Numbered from the stretch's first letter, positions 14,308-23,835 are shown. The stretch: 64,000 nucleotides of DNA from Banduia mediterranea (GCF_031846245.1 NZ_JAVRIC010000014.1:1-64000), one strand, 5' to 3'. The notes: generated from the letters alone by a model not told the origin. Program-made: numbers and translations.

Positions 14308-14961
14308 ATGGCTGCGATCGGTGTTGTCGACTACGGCATGGGCAACCTGCATTCGCTGGCCAAGGCGCTGCAGCGGGTGTCAGGTACGGAGCGCGTGGAA
14401 GTCAGCTATGACCCGGACAAGCTCGCCAAGTGCGATCGGCTCGTGTTGCCGGGCGTCGGCGGCGTGCGTGCCTGCACGGCCGAGCTCAAACGTCTGGAAC
14501 TCGACGAGTTCGTGCGTGAACAGGCCCGGCAGAAGCCGATCCTCGGTGTGTGTCTCGGCATGCAGGTGATGCTGGATTTCTCGCATGAAAACCAGGGTGT
14601 CGAAGCACTGGGCCTGATTCCCGGCGAAGTGCTGCGCTTTCCCGATCCGCCGCCCGAGGGCATCGACGGCGAACGACTCAAGGTACCGCACATGGGCTGG
14701 AACCGCGTGCACTGGGAGCAGCCGCACCCGATCTGCGCCGGCGTGCCGAACGACGCCTGGTTCTACTTCGTGCACAGCTATTACGCCAAGCCCAGGCATG
14801 AGCAGCATGTGATCGGCCGGACCACCTATACGCATCCGTTCGTGTCGGTGGTCGGGCATGAAAATGTCGTGGCCGTGCAGTTCCATCCCGAAAAGAGCCA
14901 GGGGCCCGGCATGGCGCTGCTGACCAACTTCGTGCAATGGGACGGGCAAAGTCCGGTATAG
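14308..14961 (+). CDS. hisH: Imidazole glycerol phosphate synthase, glutamine amidotransferase subunit
   Basis: 217 residues. Class I glutaminase supplying ammonia to HisF. VVDYGMGNLHS at the N-terminus, PGVGGVRA forming the oxyanion strand, nucleophile Cys in LGVCLGMQ, and the His/Glu pair in VAVQFHPEKSQGPG complete the triad. A 186-bp gap then separates it from hisA; I see no gene in that gap. Confidence 0.97.
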   Translation: MAAIGVVDYGMGNLHSLAKALQRVSGTERVEVSYDPDKLAKCDRLVLPGVGGVRACTAELKRLELDEFVREQARQKPILGVCLGMQVMLDFSHENQGVEALGLIPGEVLRFPDPPPEGIDGERLKVPHMGWNRVHWEQPHPICAGVPNDAWFYFVHSYYAKPRHEQHVIGRTTYTHPFVSVVGHENVVAVQFHPEKSQGPGMALLTNFVQWDGQSPV

Positions 14962-15147
14962 GACCGGCGCCGCGCCTTGCGCAGCCCCCACGATTCGTGC
15001 ACATTGACCGCAACGACGTTCCGACTGCCTGTTTCTCCAAACCGAAGCCAGCCAGAAGCCCACTCCAAGCCCTTGCGCCGGACGACTGTGTCGCCTGGCC
15101 TCTGGGCCTGCCGCCGCGAACCGCTCTCGTGTCCTGCCGCCTGTGTC

Positions 15148-15879
15148 ATGCTCCTGATCCCCGCGATTGACCTCAAGAATGGCCAGTGCGTGCGCCTGCG
15201 CCAAGGCAAGATGGACGATGTCACCGTGTTTTCCGACGATCCCGTCGCCGTGGCGCGGCGCTGGGTCGACGAAGGCGCGCAACGACTGCATGTCGTCGAC
15301 CTGGACGGCGCGCTCAAGGGCGAACCGGTCAACACCGATGTCATCCACCGTATCTGCGATGCCTGCCCCGAGATCGAGATTCAGGTCGGTGGCGGCGTTC
15401 GCGACGAAGGCGCGGTCCTGCGCTACCTCGACGCCGGCGTGCAGTACGTGATCGTCGGCACCAAGGCCGTGCACGCACCGCATTTCCTGCGCGATCTGTG
15501 TCTGGAATATCCGCGCCACATCATCGTTGGCCTCGATGCCAAGGACGGACGCATCGCCATCGACGGCTGGAGCAAACTGTCGCATCACACCGCGATGGAA
15601 ATGGCGCAGCAGTTCGAGAAGGACGGCGTCGAGGCGATCATCTACACCGACATCGGCCGCGACGGCATGATGACCGGCTTCAACGCCGAGACCACGCGCG
15701 AACTCGCCGATTCGGTCAACACGCCGGTGTTCGCGTCCGGCGGCGTATCCAGCCTCGACGACATCCGCAAGTTGATCGAACTCGAAGAAGACGGCGTCGC
15801 CGGCTGCATCATCGGTCGCGCACTCTACGAAGGCAGCTTCAAGCTGGCCGACGCGATGAAGATCGTCGCCGGCGAATAG
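15148..15879 (+). CDS. hisA: ProFAR isomerase (phosphoribosylformimino-AICAR-P isomerase)
   Basis: 243 residues, a (beta/alpha)8 barrel. Carries the general acid/base Asp in [11 protein letters not shown] and the partner Asp in [14 protein letters not shown], plus the two phosphate-binding repeats ([14 protein letters not shown]). Start ATG 15148 (MLLIPAIDL) is the family start; upstream in-frame codons would add unrelated sequence. Confidence 0.97.
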   Translation: MLLIPAIDLKNGQCVRLRQGKMDDVTVFSDDPVAVARRWVDEGAQRLHVVDLDGALKGEPVNTDVIHRICDACPEIEIQVGGGVRDEGAVLRYLDAGVQYVIVGTKAVHAPHFLRDLCLEYPRHIIVGLDAKDGRIAIDGWSKLSHHTAMEMAQQFEKDGVEAIIYTDIGRDGMMTGFNAETTRELADSVNTPVFASGGVSSLDDIRKLIELEEDGVAGCIIGRALYEGSFKLADAMKIVAGE

Positions 15880-15902
15880 CGCCTCAGCGCTTACACCAAG
15901 TC

Positions 15903-16673
15903 ATGCTCGCCAAACGCATCATCCCCTGCCTGGACATCGACCGCGGCCGCGTGGTCAAAGGCGTCAAGTTCCAGGACATCCAGGACGCCGGCGATCCGGT
16001 CGAAGTGGCCTATCGCTACGATCAGCAGGGTGCGGACGAACTGGTGTTTCTCGACATCACCGCCAGCAGCGACGAGCGGCCCACACTGTTTCAGACCGTC
16101 GAGCAGGTCGCGCGCACGATCTACGTGCCACTGACGGTCGGTGGCGGCGTACGCAGCTGCGCCGACGTGCGTGCCCTGCTGTCGGCCGGCGCCGACAAGG
16201 TCTCGATCAATACTGCCGCCGTGCACAACCCCGATCTCGTCACCGAATCGGCCGAGCGTTACGGCGTGCAGTGCATCGTAGTGGCGATCGACGTCAAGCG
16301 CGTCAACAAGAAGGGGCAGCCGGTGCGCTGGGAAGTCTTCACCCATGGTGGCCGCAAGCCGACCGGTCTCGACGCGATCGAATGGTCCGAGAAAATGGTG
16401 GCCAAGGGCGCGGGCGAACTGCTGGTGACCAGCATGGACAAGGACGGAACCAAGTCCGGCTATGACGTGGAACTGCTACAGGCGATCTCGGATGCGGTGC
16501 CGGTGCCGCTGATCGCCTCCGGTGGCGTCGGCAAGCTCGAACACCTTTACGAAGGACTGGTGACGGGTGGCGCCGATGCGGTGCTCGCCGCCAGCATCTT
16601 TCACCACGGCACGCATACCGTTCCGGAAGCCAAGCAATATCTGGCCGAACGCGGAGTCCGCGTCCGCCTGTAG
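15903..16673 (+). CDS. hisF: Imidazole glycerol phosphate synthase, cyclase subunit
   Basis: 256 residues, a barrel homologous to hisA. Catalytic Asp residues sit in [15 protein letters not shown] and [15 protein letters not shown]; phosphate loops are VGGGVRS and ASGGVGK. Forms the synthase with HisH. Start ATG 15903 lies 23 bp after the hisA stop. Confidence 0.97.
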   Translation: MLAKRIIPCLDIDRGRVVKGVKFQDIQDAGDPVEVAYRYDQQGADELVFLDITASSDERPTLFQTVEQVARTIYVPLTVGGGVRSCADVRALLSAGADKVSINTAAVHNPDLVTESAERYGVQCIVVAIDVKRVNKKGQPVRWEVFTHGGRKPTGLDAIEWSEKMVAKGAGELLVTSMDKDGTKSGYDVELLQAISDAVPVPLIASGGVGKLEHLYEGLVTGGADAVLAASIFHHGTHTVPEAKQYLAERGVRVRL

Positions 16674-16747
16674 TCGAAACGAGGCGCTGCGGCGCGTGTC
16701 CTGACTGACTCGTGCGCGCCTTGTTAGAAGCGTACGATTGCACCCCA

Positions 16748-17080
16748 ATGTCCGAAACTCCCGAAAACGTGCTTCAGCGCCTGTTCGAGACGCTGGAATC
16801 CCGCAAGCAGGCCGATCCGTCGAGCTCCTACGTCGCCAGGCTGTATGACGGCGGAATCGATCTGATTCTGAAGAAGCTCGGCGAAGAAGCGGCGGAAACG
16901 CTGATCGCCGCCAAGAATCCGGATCGTGCGGCTCTGACCTACGAGCTCGCCGACCTGTGGTTCCACAGCCTGGTACTGGCGGCACAGACGGGCATTTCGC
17001 TCAACGACATCACCAAGGAGTTGGCACGGCGCATGGGCCGTTCCGGACTCGACGAGAAAGCCGCCCGGGGCGGCCAATAG
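16748..17080 (+). CDS. hisE: Phosphoribosyl-ATP pyrophosphohydrolase
   Basis: 110 residues, a MazG-like all-alpha pyrophosphatase for the second step of histidine synthesis. Conserved [26 protein letters not shown] and [11 protein letters not shown] with the metal-binding Glu/Asp residues. Start ATG 16748 ([13 protein letters not shown]) is preferred; an in-frame ATG at 16712 is not supported by a ribosome site. The hisI gene, usually between hisF and hisE, is absent from the 74-bp gap. The gene is followed closely by tatABC. Confidence 0.95.
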   Translation: MSETPENVLQRLFETLESRKQADPSSSYVARLYDGGIDLILKKLGEEAAETLIAAKNPDRAALTYELADLWFHSLVLAAQTGISLNDITKELARRMGRSGLDEKAARGGQ

Positions 17081-17089
17081 GAGACCACC

Positions 17090-17311
17090 ATGGCCCCAAG
17101 TCTGACTCAATTGCTGATCGTGCTCGCGATCGTCGTCCTGCTGTTCGGCACCAAGAAGCTGCGCAACATCGGCGGCGATCTCGGTTCGGCGATCAAGAAC
17201 TTCAAGTCGTCCGTCAAGGATGGCGAGGAAGAGGCCGAGCGCAATGTCGAACACCTCAAGGCCGAGACCCAGACCGAAGACAGCAAGCAGCACAGCAAGA
17301 CCTCCAGCTAG
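17090..17311 (+). CDS. tatA: Sec-independent translocase subunit TatA
   Basis: 73 residues. One N-terminal membrane helix ([20 protein letters not shown]), the conserved [21 protein letters not shown] hinge and amphipathic helix, then a charged tail. AGGAG lies just before the ATG. Forms the protein-conducting pore of the twin-arginine pathway. Confidence 0.96.
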   Translation: MAPSLTQLLIVLAIVVLLFGTKKLRNIGGDLGSAIKNFKSSVKDGEEEAERNVEHLKAETQTEDSKQHSKTSS

Positions 17312-17334
17312 GCGTTCACGCTCGGATTCGGCGC

Positions 17335-17715
17335 ATGTTCGATATCGGATTTTCTGAACTGTTCCTGTGCGCGGTGATCGCGCTGGTGGTGCTCGGCCCG
17401 GAGCGCCTGCCGGGTCTGGCACGCACCTTCGGTCGCTGGAGCGGACAGGCGCGCGCCTACATGCGCAATCTCACCGCAGAACTCGAGCGTGAGGTCAAGG
17501 TGCAGGAGCTGCGGGAACAGGTCGAAAGCGCCAATCGCGCCGTGCGCGAACAGGCCACGATCGCAAAGACGCAGGTGCGCCAGCTGGCCGACGAGGCCGA
17601 GCGGTCGATCCGACCGAAGGCCGACGAGGAATCCCTCAAACCGGGCAATGTCGACGCCGCGATCGAATCCGCGCCCAAGCCTGACGCTACGCCGCCGAAG
17701 CCGCCCGCGGCATGA
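17335..17715 (+). CDS. tatB: Sec-independent translocase subunit TatB
   Basis: 126 residues. Short N-terminal helix with MFDIGFSELFLCAVIALVVL, then GPERLPGLAR, the TatB hallmark (Glu-Arg-Leu-Pro after the helix). A long amphipathic/coiled helix and a Pro/Ala-rich tail follow. Part of the TatBC receptor that binds twin-arginine signal peptides. Its stop overlaps the tatC ATG. Confidence 0.96.
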   Translation: MFDIGFSELFLCAVIALVVLGPERLPGLARTFGRWSGQARAYMRNLTAELEREVKVQELREQVESANRAVREQATIAKTQVRQLADEAERSIRPKADEESLKPGNVDAAIESAPKPDATPPKPPAA

Positions 17716-18476
17716 GCAAGGACGCTTCCAGCAGCGGCGAGCAGCCGCTGATCGCGCACTTGCTCGAGCTGCGTACACGCCTGCTGCGGGCACTGATCGG
17801 CGTGTTGATCGTGTTCATTCCGCTGGCCTATTTCGCCAAGGATTTCTACCGCATCGTCGCCGCACCGCTGATGCAGCTGATGCCGGCCGGCACCGGCATG
17901 ATCGCCACCGAGGTGGCCTCGCCGTTCTTCGCCCCGTTCAAGCTCGCCGGCCTGGCGGCGCTGGTCATTGCGCTGCCGTGGGTGCTGTACCAGACATGGG
18001 CATTCATCGCGCCGGGGCTCTACAAGAACGAGCAACGCCTCGTGGTGCCGCTGCTGGCCACCAGCAGCGCGCTGTTCTATGTCGGCATGCTGTTCGCCTA
18101 TTTCGTGGTGTTCCCGATCGTGTTCGGTTTTTTCGTCAAGGTTGCGCCTGAAGGCGTCACCGTGATGACGGACATCTCGCGCTACCTCGACTTCGTGATC
18201 ACGATGTTCCTGGCCTTCGGCGCCGCGTTTGAAACCCCTGTGGCCATCGTGCTGCTGGTCAAGACCGGTTTCGTCACGCCCGCCGATCTCGCGGCCAAGC
18301 GCGCCTATGTGCTGGTGGGCACCTTCCTGCTCAGCGCGTTCCTGACGCCGCCGGACATCTTCTCGCAGTTGCTGCTGGCCGGACCGGCGTATCTGCTGTT
18401 CGAGATCGGCATCGTGTGGGCTCGCATCCTCGTGCCGGGCGCTCGCGAAGTCGAAGCGCAACGCCGCGGCGAATGA
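17712..18476 (+). CDS. tatC: Sec-independent translocase subunit TatC
   Basis: 254 residues with six predicted membrane helices. Conserved HLLELRTRLLRALIGV near the N-terminus (Glu of the signal-peptide site), FAPFKLAGLAALVIALPW, PGLYKNE and FLLSAFLTPPDIFSQ. Recognises the twin-arginine motif. Last gene of the his-tat run; a convergent gene ends 34 bp downstream. Confidence 0.97.
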   Translation: MSKDASSSGEQPLIAHLLELRTRLLRALIGVLIVFIPLAYFAKDFYRIVAAPLMQLMPAGTGMIATEVASPFFAPFKLAGLAALVIALPWVLYQTWAFIAPGLYKNEQRLVVPLLATSSALFYVGMLFAYFVVFPIVFGFFVKVAPEGVTVMTDISRYLDFVITMFLAFGAAFETPVAIVLLVKTGFVTPADLAAKRAYVLVGTFLLSAFLTPPDIFSQLLLAGPAYLLFEIGIVWARILVPGAREVEAQRRGE

Positions 18477-18485
18477 ATCCCACCA

Positions 18486-18507
18486 CGGGCCGCCGGTTCC
18501 AGGCCCG
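18486..18507. terminator. Hairpin between convergent tatC and PGPGW gene
   Basis: CGGGCC (18486-18491) pairs with GGCCCG (18502-18507) around a 10-nt loop in the 33-bp space between two convergent stop codons. There is no U-run on either side, so this is a weak call based mainly on position. Confidence 0.35.
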
Positions 18508-18509
18508 GC

Positions 18510-18944
18510 TCATTGCCGATAGAGCATCAGCCCAAGCACCGCGGCACCGACCATGAGCCCGGTCAGCAACAAGCCCGCGAAGCAGATCAGCAGGCGCGAC
18601 AGCGCCGATGTCTGCCAGTGGCGACGCAGCCATGCACCCCATTGACGCAAGCGCAGCTCGGCGCGGTCGAGCGCGCTCGAAACCCACAGCGAGTGGTGCG
18701 CCAGCAGGCTCAGGCCCAGCAACAGCATGACGATGCCCGGTCCGGGCGTGACCAGCATCGTCAGCCCCACCACCAGCAGGGCGATGCCGATCAGGATCTC
18801 GAACAGGCTGCCCAGCGTACTGCTGCGGACGCGGCGCCGCCGATGGTATTGCTCCACAAACCGATGGCCCGGCCTTGCGTCCGCAAACGAACGCCAGCGC
18901 GAACGCAGCCGCGTCGACAGGTTTGGAGACTCCGGTTCGCTCAT
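18510..18944 (-). CDS. PGPGW-family small membrane protein
   Basis: 144 residues. Basic N-terminus, two close membrane helices (about 48-66 and 70-84) with the motif VTPGPGIVMLLLGLSLLA between them, an amphipathic stretch with Arg/Trp, and a last helix pair near the end (LLICFAGLLLTGLMVGAAVL). The PGPG turn flanked by helices fits the PGPGW transmembrane family, here with Ile in place of the final Trp. Function unknown. Convergent with tatC. Confidence 0.7.
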   Translation of the reverse strand: MSEPESPNLSTRLRSRWRSFADARPGHRFVEQYHRRRRVRSSTLGSLFEILIGIALLVVGLTMLVTPGPGIVMLLLGLSLLAHHSLWVSSALDRAELRLRQWGAWLRRHWQTSALSRLLICFAGLLLTGLMVGAAVLGLMLYRQ

Positions 18945-19062
18945 CGGCCCATGCTGACGGGCGCAGCTTTCGCCCAGATGAGCGCGAGCGTGGCCGTGGG
19001 CTTCAGTGCCGGCTCAGATGAAAAGGCGCATGGTGGCGGTCCACTTGAGCACCGGTTATTCC

Positions 19063-19221
19063 ATGGACCTGATCCGCATCATCGTTGCGATTCTGCTGCC
19101 GCCGCTCGGCGTGTTCCTGCAAGTGGGTTTCGCTGGCGCATTCTGGCTGAACATCCTGCTGACGCTGCTGGGCTACATTCCAGGCATCGTTCACGCCGTG
19201 TGGATCATCGCCAAGCGTTGA
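19063..19221 (+). CDS. YqaE/Pmp3-family membrane peptide
   Basis: 52 residues. MDLIRIIVAILLPPLGVFLQ opens a two-helix protein with the family motif LPPLGVF and GYIPGIVHAVWII in the second helix. Small Pmp3/UPF0057 proteins sit in the inner membrane and are linked to membrane potential and stress in other organisms. Start ATG 19063 is the family start; longer frames upstream look non-coding. Confidence 0.9.
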   Translation: MDLIRIIVAILLPPLGVFLQVGFAGAFWLNILLTLLGYIPGIVHAVWIIAKR

Positions 19222-19353
19222 AAGCCACAGCGCTTGTGTGGGAACAGGGCGCGGAACCGGGCCGTTCCATGCAAGCCTGACGGCCATGCCACAAGCGGCC
19301 GCCGCGGCGTTCCGGGGCAAAACACCGGCCGCGCACGCGGCGCGTGATTCACG

Positions 19354-19788
19354 TTAGTCCTCGCGCCGGAACTTCCCTTCGATGGTTTCGGAGGATCGGT
19401 CGGCGCCTGCGTCAAATCCGGCGGCACCACGCATCACGAACACCCGGGACAGCAATGCGCGTGCAAGTCGCGTACGCAACCGCGGCACCAGCAGCAGAAA
19501 ACCCAGGGTATCGCTGATGAAACCGGGCGTGATCAACAACGCTCCGGCGATCAGGAGAGCCACGCCCTCCAGCATCGGTCCGGCCGGGATTTCGCCGCGC
19601 TGCTGGCGGCGCTGGATTTCGCGCAGGGTTTCCATGCCCTGTCGGCGTATCAGCTGACTGCCGATCACGGCGGTCGTGATCACCGCGAGGATCGTGGGCA
19701 ATGCGCCAATACGGCTGCCGACCTCGATCAGCAACCAAGTCTCTGCCAGCGGCAGCGCAATGAACAGCAACAGCAGTCTTCCGGCCAT
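19354..19788 (-). CDS. fxsA: FxsA-family membrane protein
   Basis: 144 residues. LLLLFIALPLAETWLLIEVG at the N-terminus, then GALPTILAVITTAVIGSQLI, the conserved RRQGMETLREIQRR cytoplasmic loop and a third/fourth helix region with LLIAGALLITPGFISDTLG, the family signature. FxsA is a cytoplasmic-membrane protein known for suppressing F exclusion of phage T7 when overexpressed in E. coli. It is divergent from the lipoprotein gene to its right. Confidence 0.9.
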   Translation of the reverse strand: MAGRLLLLFIALPLAETWLLIEVGSRIGALPTILAVITTAVIGSQLIRRQGMETLREIQRRQQRGEIPAGPMLEGVALLIAGALLITPGFISDTLGFLLLVPRLRTRLARALLSRVFVMRGAAGFDAGADRSSETIEGKFRRED

Positions 19789-20167
19789 GTCCCCAATATG
19801 GGTGCAGTGGCCACGGAATGCCAGTCGGCCGGCATTGGAACCGCCCCGAAAGAGTGCGATCCGCGCGCCGCATCAGGGTCTGACGAAATGCCGCCCGCCG
19901 CGAAAGTGGGCGGCGTGCGAATTTGTTACGAAACCTTTCGACAGTGGCGGCGGGCGGTGTCGCAATTTCCTCGCCGATGCTAGTGTCCACGGCCATAGGC
20001 GCGGAATTTCGGGGTCAAGGTCGACAAATATTGACTTGCAGGACGCGACGCCAGCTTGTGCGGTTCCGGTTTTGGCCGGACTTGTGCAAGGAAATATCGA
20101 GAGTTCAGTCGCAGTGACAGACTGCAGAAATTCGGCAAAAACCAAGTTTCCGGGGAGGGCGGGGGTC
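19789..20167. other. 379-bp divergent intergenic region, no gene seen
   Basis: Lies between fxsA (minus) and the large lipoprotein gene (plus). It contains GC-rich inverted pieces (CCGCCCGCCG near 19890 against CGGCGGGCGG near 19950) and a TTGACT near 20031 without a convincing -10. No small ORF or recognised riboswitch was found. The last 20 bp hold the purine-rich ribosome site of the lipoprotein gene. Confidence 0.4.
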
Positions 20168-23059
20168 ATGGGGTGCAGCGCAGGCAGCGTGCAGAGCGTT
20201 TTTCGTTGGGTATCGGTGGCGCTGGTCGCCGTCGCTCTACTCGCGTGCGAGTCACCGGACGATGACGACGATATCCAGGAGATCGAGGATCTCAGCGGCA
20301 CCGTCACCGGCACCATCCTCGACAGCGACAGCGACCCGATCCCCGGGGTCACGGTTCACTACACCGGCAACACCAGCTCGGACGGCGTCGCCGAGGTCTC
20401 GGCGGTCACCAATGCCCAGGGTCAGTTCGCCCTCGCGGGCGTGGTCGTCAGCGGCACGCAGAACTCGATGTCGTCGCCGCTTACCCTGTTCCTGGAACCG
20501 CCTGCCGGCTATCTGTCCGGCACCGTGGCTGTGTCCCCTTCGGCACAGCCAATCAGCGGCATCGGCAGCAGCAATGACGTATTCCTCGACGAGTTCAACG
20601 TGGATACCGGTCCGGTCAAGCTACCGGCCACGGCGACCACCATCAGCGGTGTGCTGCGTGACACCGGTACCGGTTCCGCGGTCGTCGGCAGCATCGTCAG
20701 CGCCGAATTCATCATCACGGCCTTTGAGCAGGCCGACACCACCGGCATCGCCCTGACCTACGGCGCGGCGGCCACCATCAGCACCGACAGCGAGGCCGGC
20801 GGCAGCTTCACCCTCAGCGGCGTGGCGGACGACTCCTGCGTGCGTGTGCTGGTGGCCGGCTACAGCATCGACGGCCTCAGCGGCAGCGCGCCGCCGTGCC
20901 TGATCGCCGAGGTCGATGACGACCCCAATGCGCTAGAACTCAAGACCAATACGGCCAGCATCACGCTCGCCAATGTGTTCCTGACGCCGTATGCGACGGA
21001 AGACGGCGTCTCGCCGTTCGTGACCTCGGTGGTCGGCGTCGTCAATCCCGACAGCGACCCGGCGCCGCTGGATTCCTCGGTTACCGGCGTTCCCCCGAAC
21101 GAACTCAGGATCAAATTCAGCGAAGCAATGGCCGCGACGATCACCGCCGCCGATGTGACGGTCCTGCTCGGCACCGCACCGGACATCAGCTCGGCGCCGC
21201 TGGACAGCGTCACGCTCAGTGGCGGAGACACCCTGTCGATCGCAACCGCCGCACCGCTGCCGAGCGGCACCGCGGTGACCGTGCAGATCGTGCGCGGCAT
21301 GCTCAAGGACACCGCCGGAAACCCGATCGTACTGAACGATGCCATCGCCTACGACGAGTTTTCCGGCAGCTCGGCGACTTTGTTCGAGTTGGACCTGCTG
21401 ACGTTCGAGCCGTCCGACGCGACTGCCGACGCGGCCTTGCCGAGCCAGGTCGTGAGCACCAGCGTCCCGGAGGATGCGGCGTTCGTGACCACCTCGGCCC
21501 TGATCGACACGGCCGTCGTCGGTGGCGAAAGCATTGGTCAGGCGGCCACGCCCAGCGGCGGCAGCGTGCTGTACAGCAACATCATCGGAACCGACAGTGA
21601 CGACGTTGAGCAACTCAACAGCGCCGACGCCGAAGACGGCCTGCAGGATCTGCTCGATGCACTGGAAGGCGACGGCAGCCGTGGGCTGTTCACGGACATC
21701 GCCCGCGTGCGCGTGTTGGCCAGCGCAGAAGCCGCCGACTATCTGGTGACCGTGGAGCGCAACGGAACCCCGCTGGACGCCCTGTTCTTCCCGGTGGCCA
21801 CGCTGGATGGCGCCCCCGAGAACGACGGGCCGGTGACGGCCGGCACCTCACGCTATGTGATTGATCCCAATGGCGCCACCGAATTCGATCTGATCGTGAC
21901 CGGACGCACCGCTGCAACGCGGCTGCAGGACGGCGACACCTTCAAGATCGTGTCGCGCAACGCCAGCGCCATTTTGGGCGGCACCGCGACCCTGGCGCTG
22001 CATGACATCGCGCCACCGACCGTCGGCGTGCAGCTGCTGACCGAAGTCCTGGCGGCCACGGCCGGAACCAGCGGCCAGGGCGGCGGTGGCGGTGTGATCG
22101 TCGACGGCACCGACCCCGAGCCGGGCTTCGTGATCTATCCAATTACGCCGCAGGCCGCAGACGTGGACGACAGCGAGGCCGGATTTGACGCCGATGATTT
22201 CCAGGGCGACAACGAACTGCTGGGCTTGTCCGATGAAATGTTGCAGGCCTCGGCCTTCGTCGACAGCCTCGGCACCACGGAAACGGCCGCGGACGCGACC
22301 GGCAGCATGGCTTTCCTGTCTTCGATCGGCCCGCGTCTGGGTGTCGTCGTCACCGAACCGATTTCGCTGGTCGAAGGCGCCGAGCCCGACACCACCGACA
22401 TCGAGGCCGCGCTCAGCAACTTCGGCGTCCTCAACAGCGCGGTGACCGAAGATGGCGAGCCGACGATTCTGTTCACCTACCGCGTCGACAGCCTGTTCCA
22501 GCTGGAGGCCGACGCCAATGCCTCGGATGAAGCGACGATCGATCTGGGCGGCGTGATCCGCGATCTCAATGGCCTGCTGGCCGACGACGCGGCCCGTGCT
22601 CTGGTACGGGTGAGAGACTACTTCCCGCCGCTGATGACGCTGGCGTTCTACGACGGCAGCAACTTCGTCTTCCGGTTCCACGAAGCCATCAACAAAGCCG
22701 GCAGCATCACCCTTGAAACCTGCGCAGAGACGATCGATGTCGCTGCGCCCGAGGTGGCGCTGTCGTCCGACGGCACCACGCTGACGGCCCCAGCCACACT
22801 CGTAGCCGATCCGGAAAGCTGCTTCGATCCGACGCTGGCCTACGAGGAAGACGCCTACGCCCTGAGCGAGATCGGCGATCTGACCGACCTGACATCGGTT
22901 GCGCTCGTACAGACGCACGGCTTGGTCTCTTACGACAGCATCAGCGATACCACCGACAACCTCGGCGACGGTGTCGGCAATTCCTGGGCATCGTGGGCAA
23001 GCAACGGGCTTGGCATCACCACCCCGTACTTCGCGGCGGCGGACGTCACCGCGCCCTGA
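20168..23059 (+). CDS. Large secreted lipoprotein with Ig-like and CarboxypepD_reg-like domains
   Basis: 963 residues. ATG 20168 follows GGGGAGGGCGG and yields a lipoprotein signal peptide ending VALVAVALLAC, with Cys as the lipidation site, then an acidic spacer (ESPDDDDDIQEIEDL). Residues about 40-130 look like a carboxypeptidase-regulatory/Cna-B-type beta fold (GTILDSDSDPIPGVTVHYTG). A bacterial Ig-like stretch follows (LRIKFSEAMAATITAADVTV; SGTAVTVQIVRGMLKDTAGN). The whole protein is rich in Asp, Thr, Ala and Gly and poor in Lys, typical of secreted surface proteins. Function unknown. A strong terminator follows directly. Confidence 0.8.
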   Translation: MGCSAGSVQSVFRWVSVALVAVALLACESPDDDDDIQEIEDLSGTVTGTILDSDSDPIPGVTVHYTGNTSSDGVAEVSAVTNAQGQFALAGVVVSGTQNSMSSPLTLFLEPPAGYLSGTVAVSPSAQPISGIGSSNDVFLDEFNVDTGPVKLPATATTISGVLRDTGTGSAVVGSIVSAEFIITAFEQADTTGIALTYGAAATISTDSEAGGSFTLSGVADDSCVRVLVAGYSIDGLSGSAPPCLIAEVDDDPNALELKTNTASITLANVFLTPYATEDGVSPFVTSVVGVVNPDSDPAPLDSSVTGVPPNELRIKFSEAMAATITAADVTVLLGTAPDISSAPLDSVTLSGGDTLSIATAAPLPSGTAVTVQIVRGMLKDTAGNPIVLNDAIAYDEFSGSSATLFELDLLTFEPSDATADAALPSQVVSTSVPEDAAFVTTSALIDTAVVGGESIGQAATPSGGSVLYSNIIGTDSDDVEQLNSADAEDGLQDLLDALEGDGSRGLFTDIARVRVLASAEAADYLVTVERNGTPLDALFFPVATLDGAPENDGPVTAGTSRYVIDPNGATEFDLIVTGRTAATRLQDGDTFKIVSRNASAILGGTATLALHDIAPPTVGVQLLTEVLAATAGTSGQGGGGGVIVDGTDPEPGFVIYPITPQAADVDDSEAGFDADDFQGDNELLGLSDEMLQASAFVDSLGTTETAADATGSMAFLSSIGPRLGVVVTEPISLVEGAEPDTTDIEAALSNFGVLNSAVTEDGEPTILFTYRVDSLFQLEADANASDEATIDLGGVIRDLNGLLADDAARALVRVRDYFPPLMTLAFYDGSNFVFRFHEAINKAGSITLETCAETIDVAAPEVALSSDGTTLTAPATLVADPESCFDPTLAYEEDAYALSEIGDLTDLTSVALVQTHGLVSYDSISDTTDNLGDGVGNSWASWASNGLGITTPYFAAADVTAP

Positions 23060-23084
23060 ACGTCGGCGGGTCGCGGCTCCGGGA

Positions 23085-23118
23085 GGCCGCCGCTATCATG
23101 CGGCGGCCTTTTTCTTTC
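23085..23118 (+). terminator. Rho-independent terminator of the lipoprotein gene
   Basis: GGCCGCCGC (23085-23093), loop TATCAT, GCGGCGGCC (23100-23108), then TTTTTCTTT. Perfect 9-bp stem with a U-tract, 26 bp after the stop codon. An in-frame ATG of the next gene at 23098 falls inside its loop, which argues for the later start at 23134. Confidence 0.93.
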
Positions 23119-23133
23119 TCCGCCTTGACTCGC

Positions 23134-23814
23134 ATGCGAATCCGTCGCCGTCCGCTGCTGTGCGCCCTGCTGTTGGGGGCTCTGGCAAGTCCGTTCGCCT
23201 CCGCCGAGGCCATCGAGCCGCTGCCGGGCGTGCCTGCGGCCATCGATCCGACGCAGCACTATCTGATCTATCTGCACGGGCGAATCTTCGAAGGGCGCAA
23301 CGCCAAGGCCAGCGATCCGCGCTTCGGAAGCTATGAATTCGAGGACATCGTCCACGCGCTGGCGGCGCAGGGCGCCGTGGTGATCGCGGAGCATCGACCG
23401 ATGGATACCGATATCGGCGAGTTCGCGACGCATGTCGCCGCGCAGGTGCGCCAGCTACTCGCAGCCGGTGTACCGGCGACGAATATCGGCGTGGTCGGAT
23501 TCTCCAAAGGCGGCTACATCGCGGTGCTGACCGCGGCGCGTCTGCACGACCCGGCCATCAACTACGTATTCCTCGCCACCTGCGGCGAAGCGCTGTTCCA
23601 ACGTGAGGATGTCGATGTCGCCGGGCGCATGTTGTCGATTCGAGAATCGACCGATTCCCTGGGGCGTTCATGTGAGCCGCTGTTCGAAGCCGCGAGCACG
23701 CCCGGTGAGTACGAGGAGATCGAGATTCATACCGGTCACGCTCATGGGACGTTCTATCGCCCCAATCCGCAGTGGGTGCATCCGAGCCTGCGCTGGCTCA
23801 GGCCCGCTCAGTGA
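23134..23814 (+). CDS. Secreted alpha/beta-hydrolase-fold protein
   Basis: 226 residues from ATG 23134 (MRIRRRPLLCALLLGALASP, cleavable after FASA). YLIYLHGRIFEG carries the oxyanion-side HG, VGFSKGGYIAVL is a nucleophile elbow (G-F-S-K-G), and the late HTGHAHGTFY supplies the likely catalytic His. This fits a small dienelactone-hydrolase or esterase-like enzyme exported to the periplasm. An alternative start at 23098 lies inside the terminator loop of the preceding gene. The substrate cannot be predicted. Convergent with the efflux operon, 21 bp away. Confidence 0.75.
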   Translation: MRIRRRPLLCALLLGALASPFASAEAIEPLPGVPAAIDPTQHYLIYLHGRIFEGRNAKASDPRFGSYEFEDIVHALAAQGAVVIAEHRPMDTDIGEFATHVAAQVRQLLAAGVPATNIGVVGFSKGGYIAVLTAARLHDPAINYVFLATCGEALFQREDVDVAGRMLSIRESTDSLGRSCEPLFEAASTPGEYEEIEIHTGHAHGTFYRPNPQWVHPSLRWLRPAQ

Positions 23815-23835
23815 AGTCTTGCGCCGAGGACCGGC

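Noticed and set aside
19860-20167. Cyclic di-GMP or other riboswitch before the lipoprotein gene
   Set aside because: The leader has short inverted pieces, but the conserved GEMM core sequences were not found.
23098-23133. Earlier ATG of the secreted hydrolase
   Set aside because: It falls in the loop of a perfect rho-independent terminator; the next ATG starts directly with a signal peptide.
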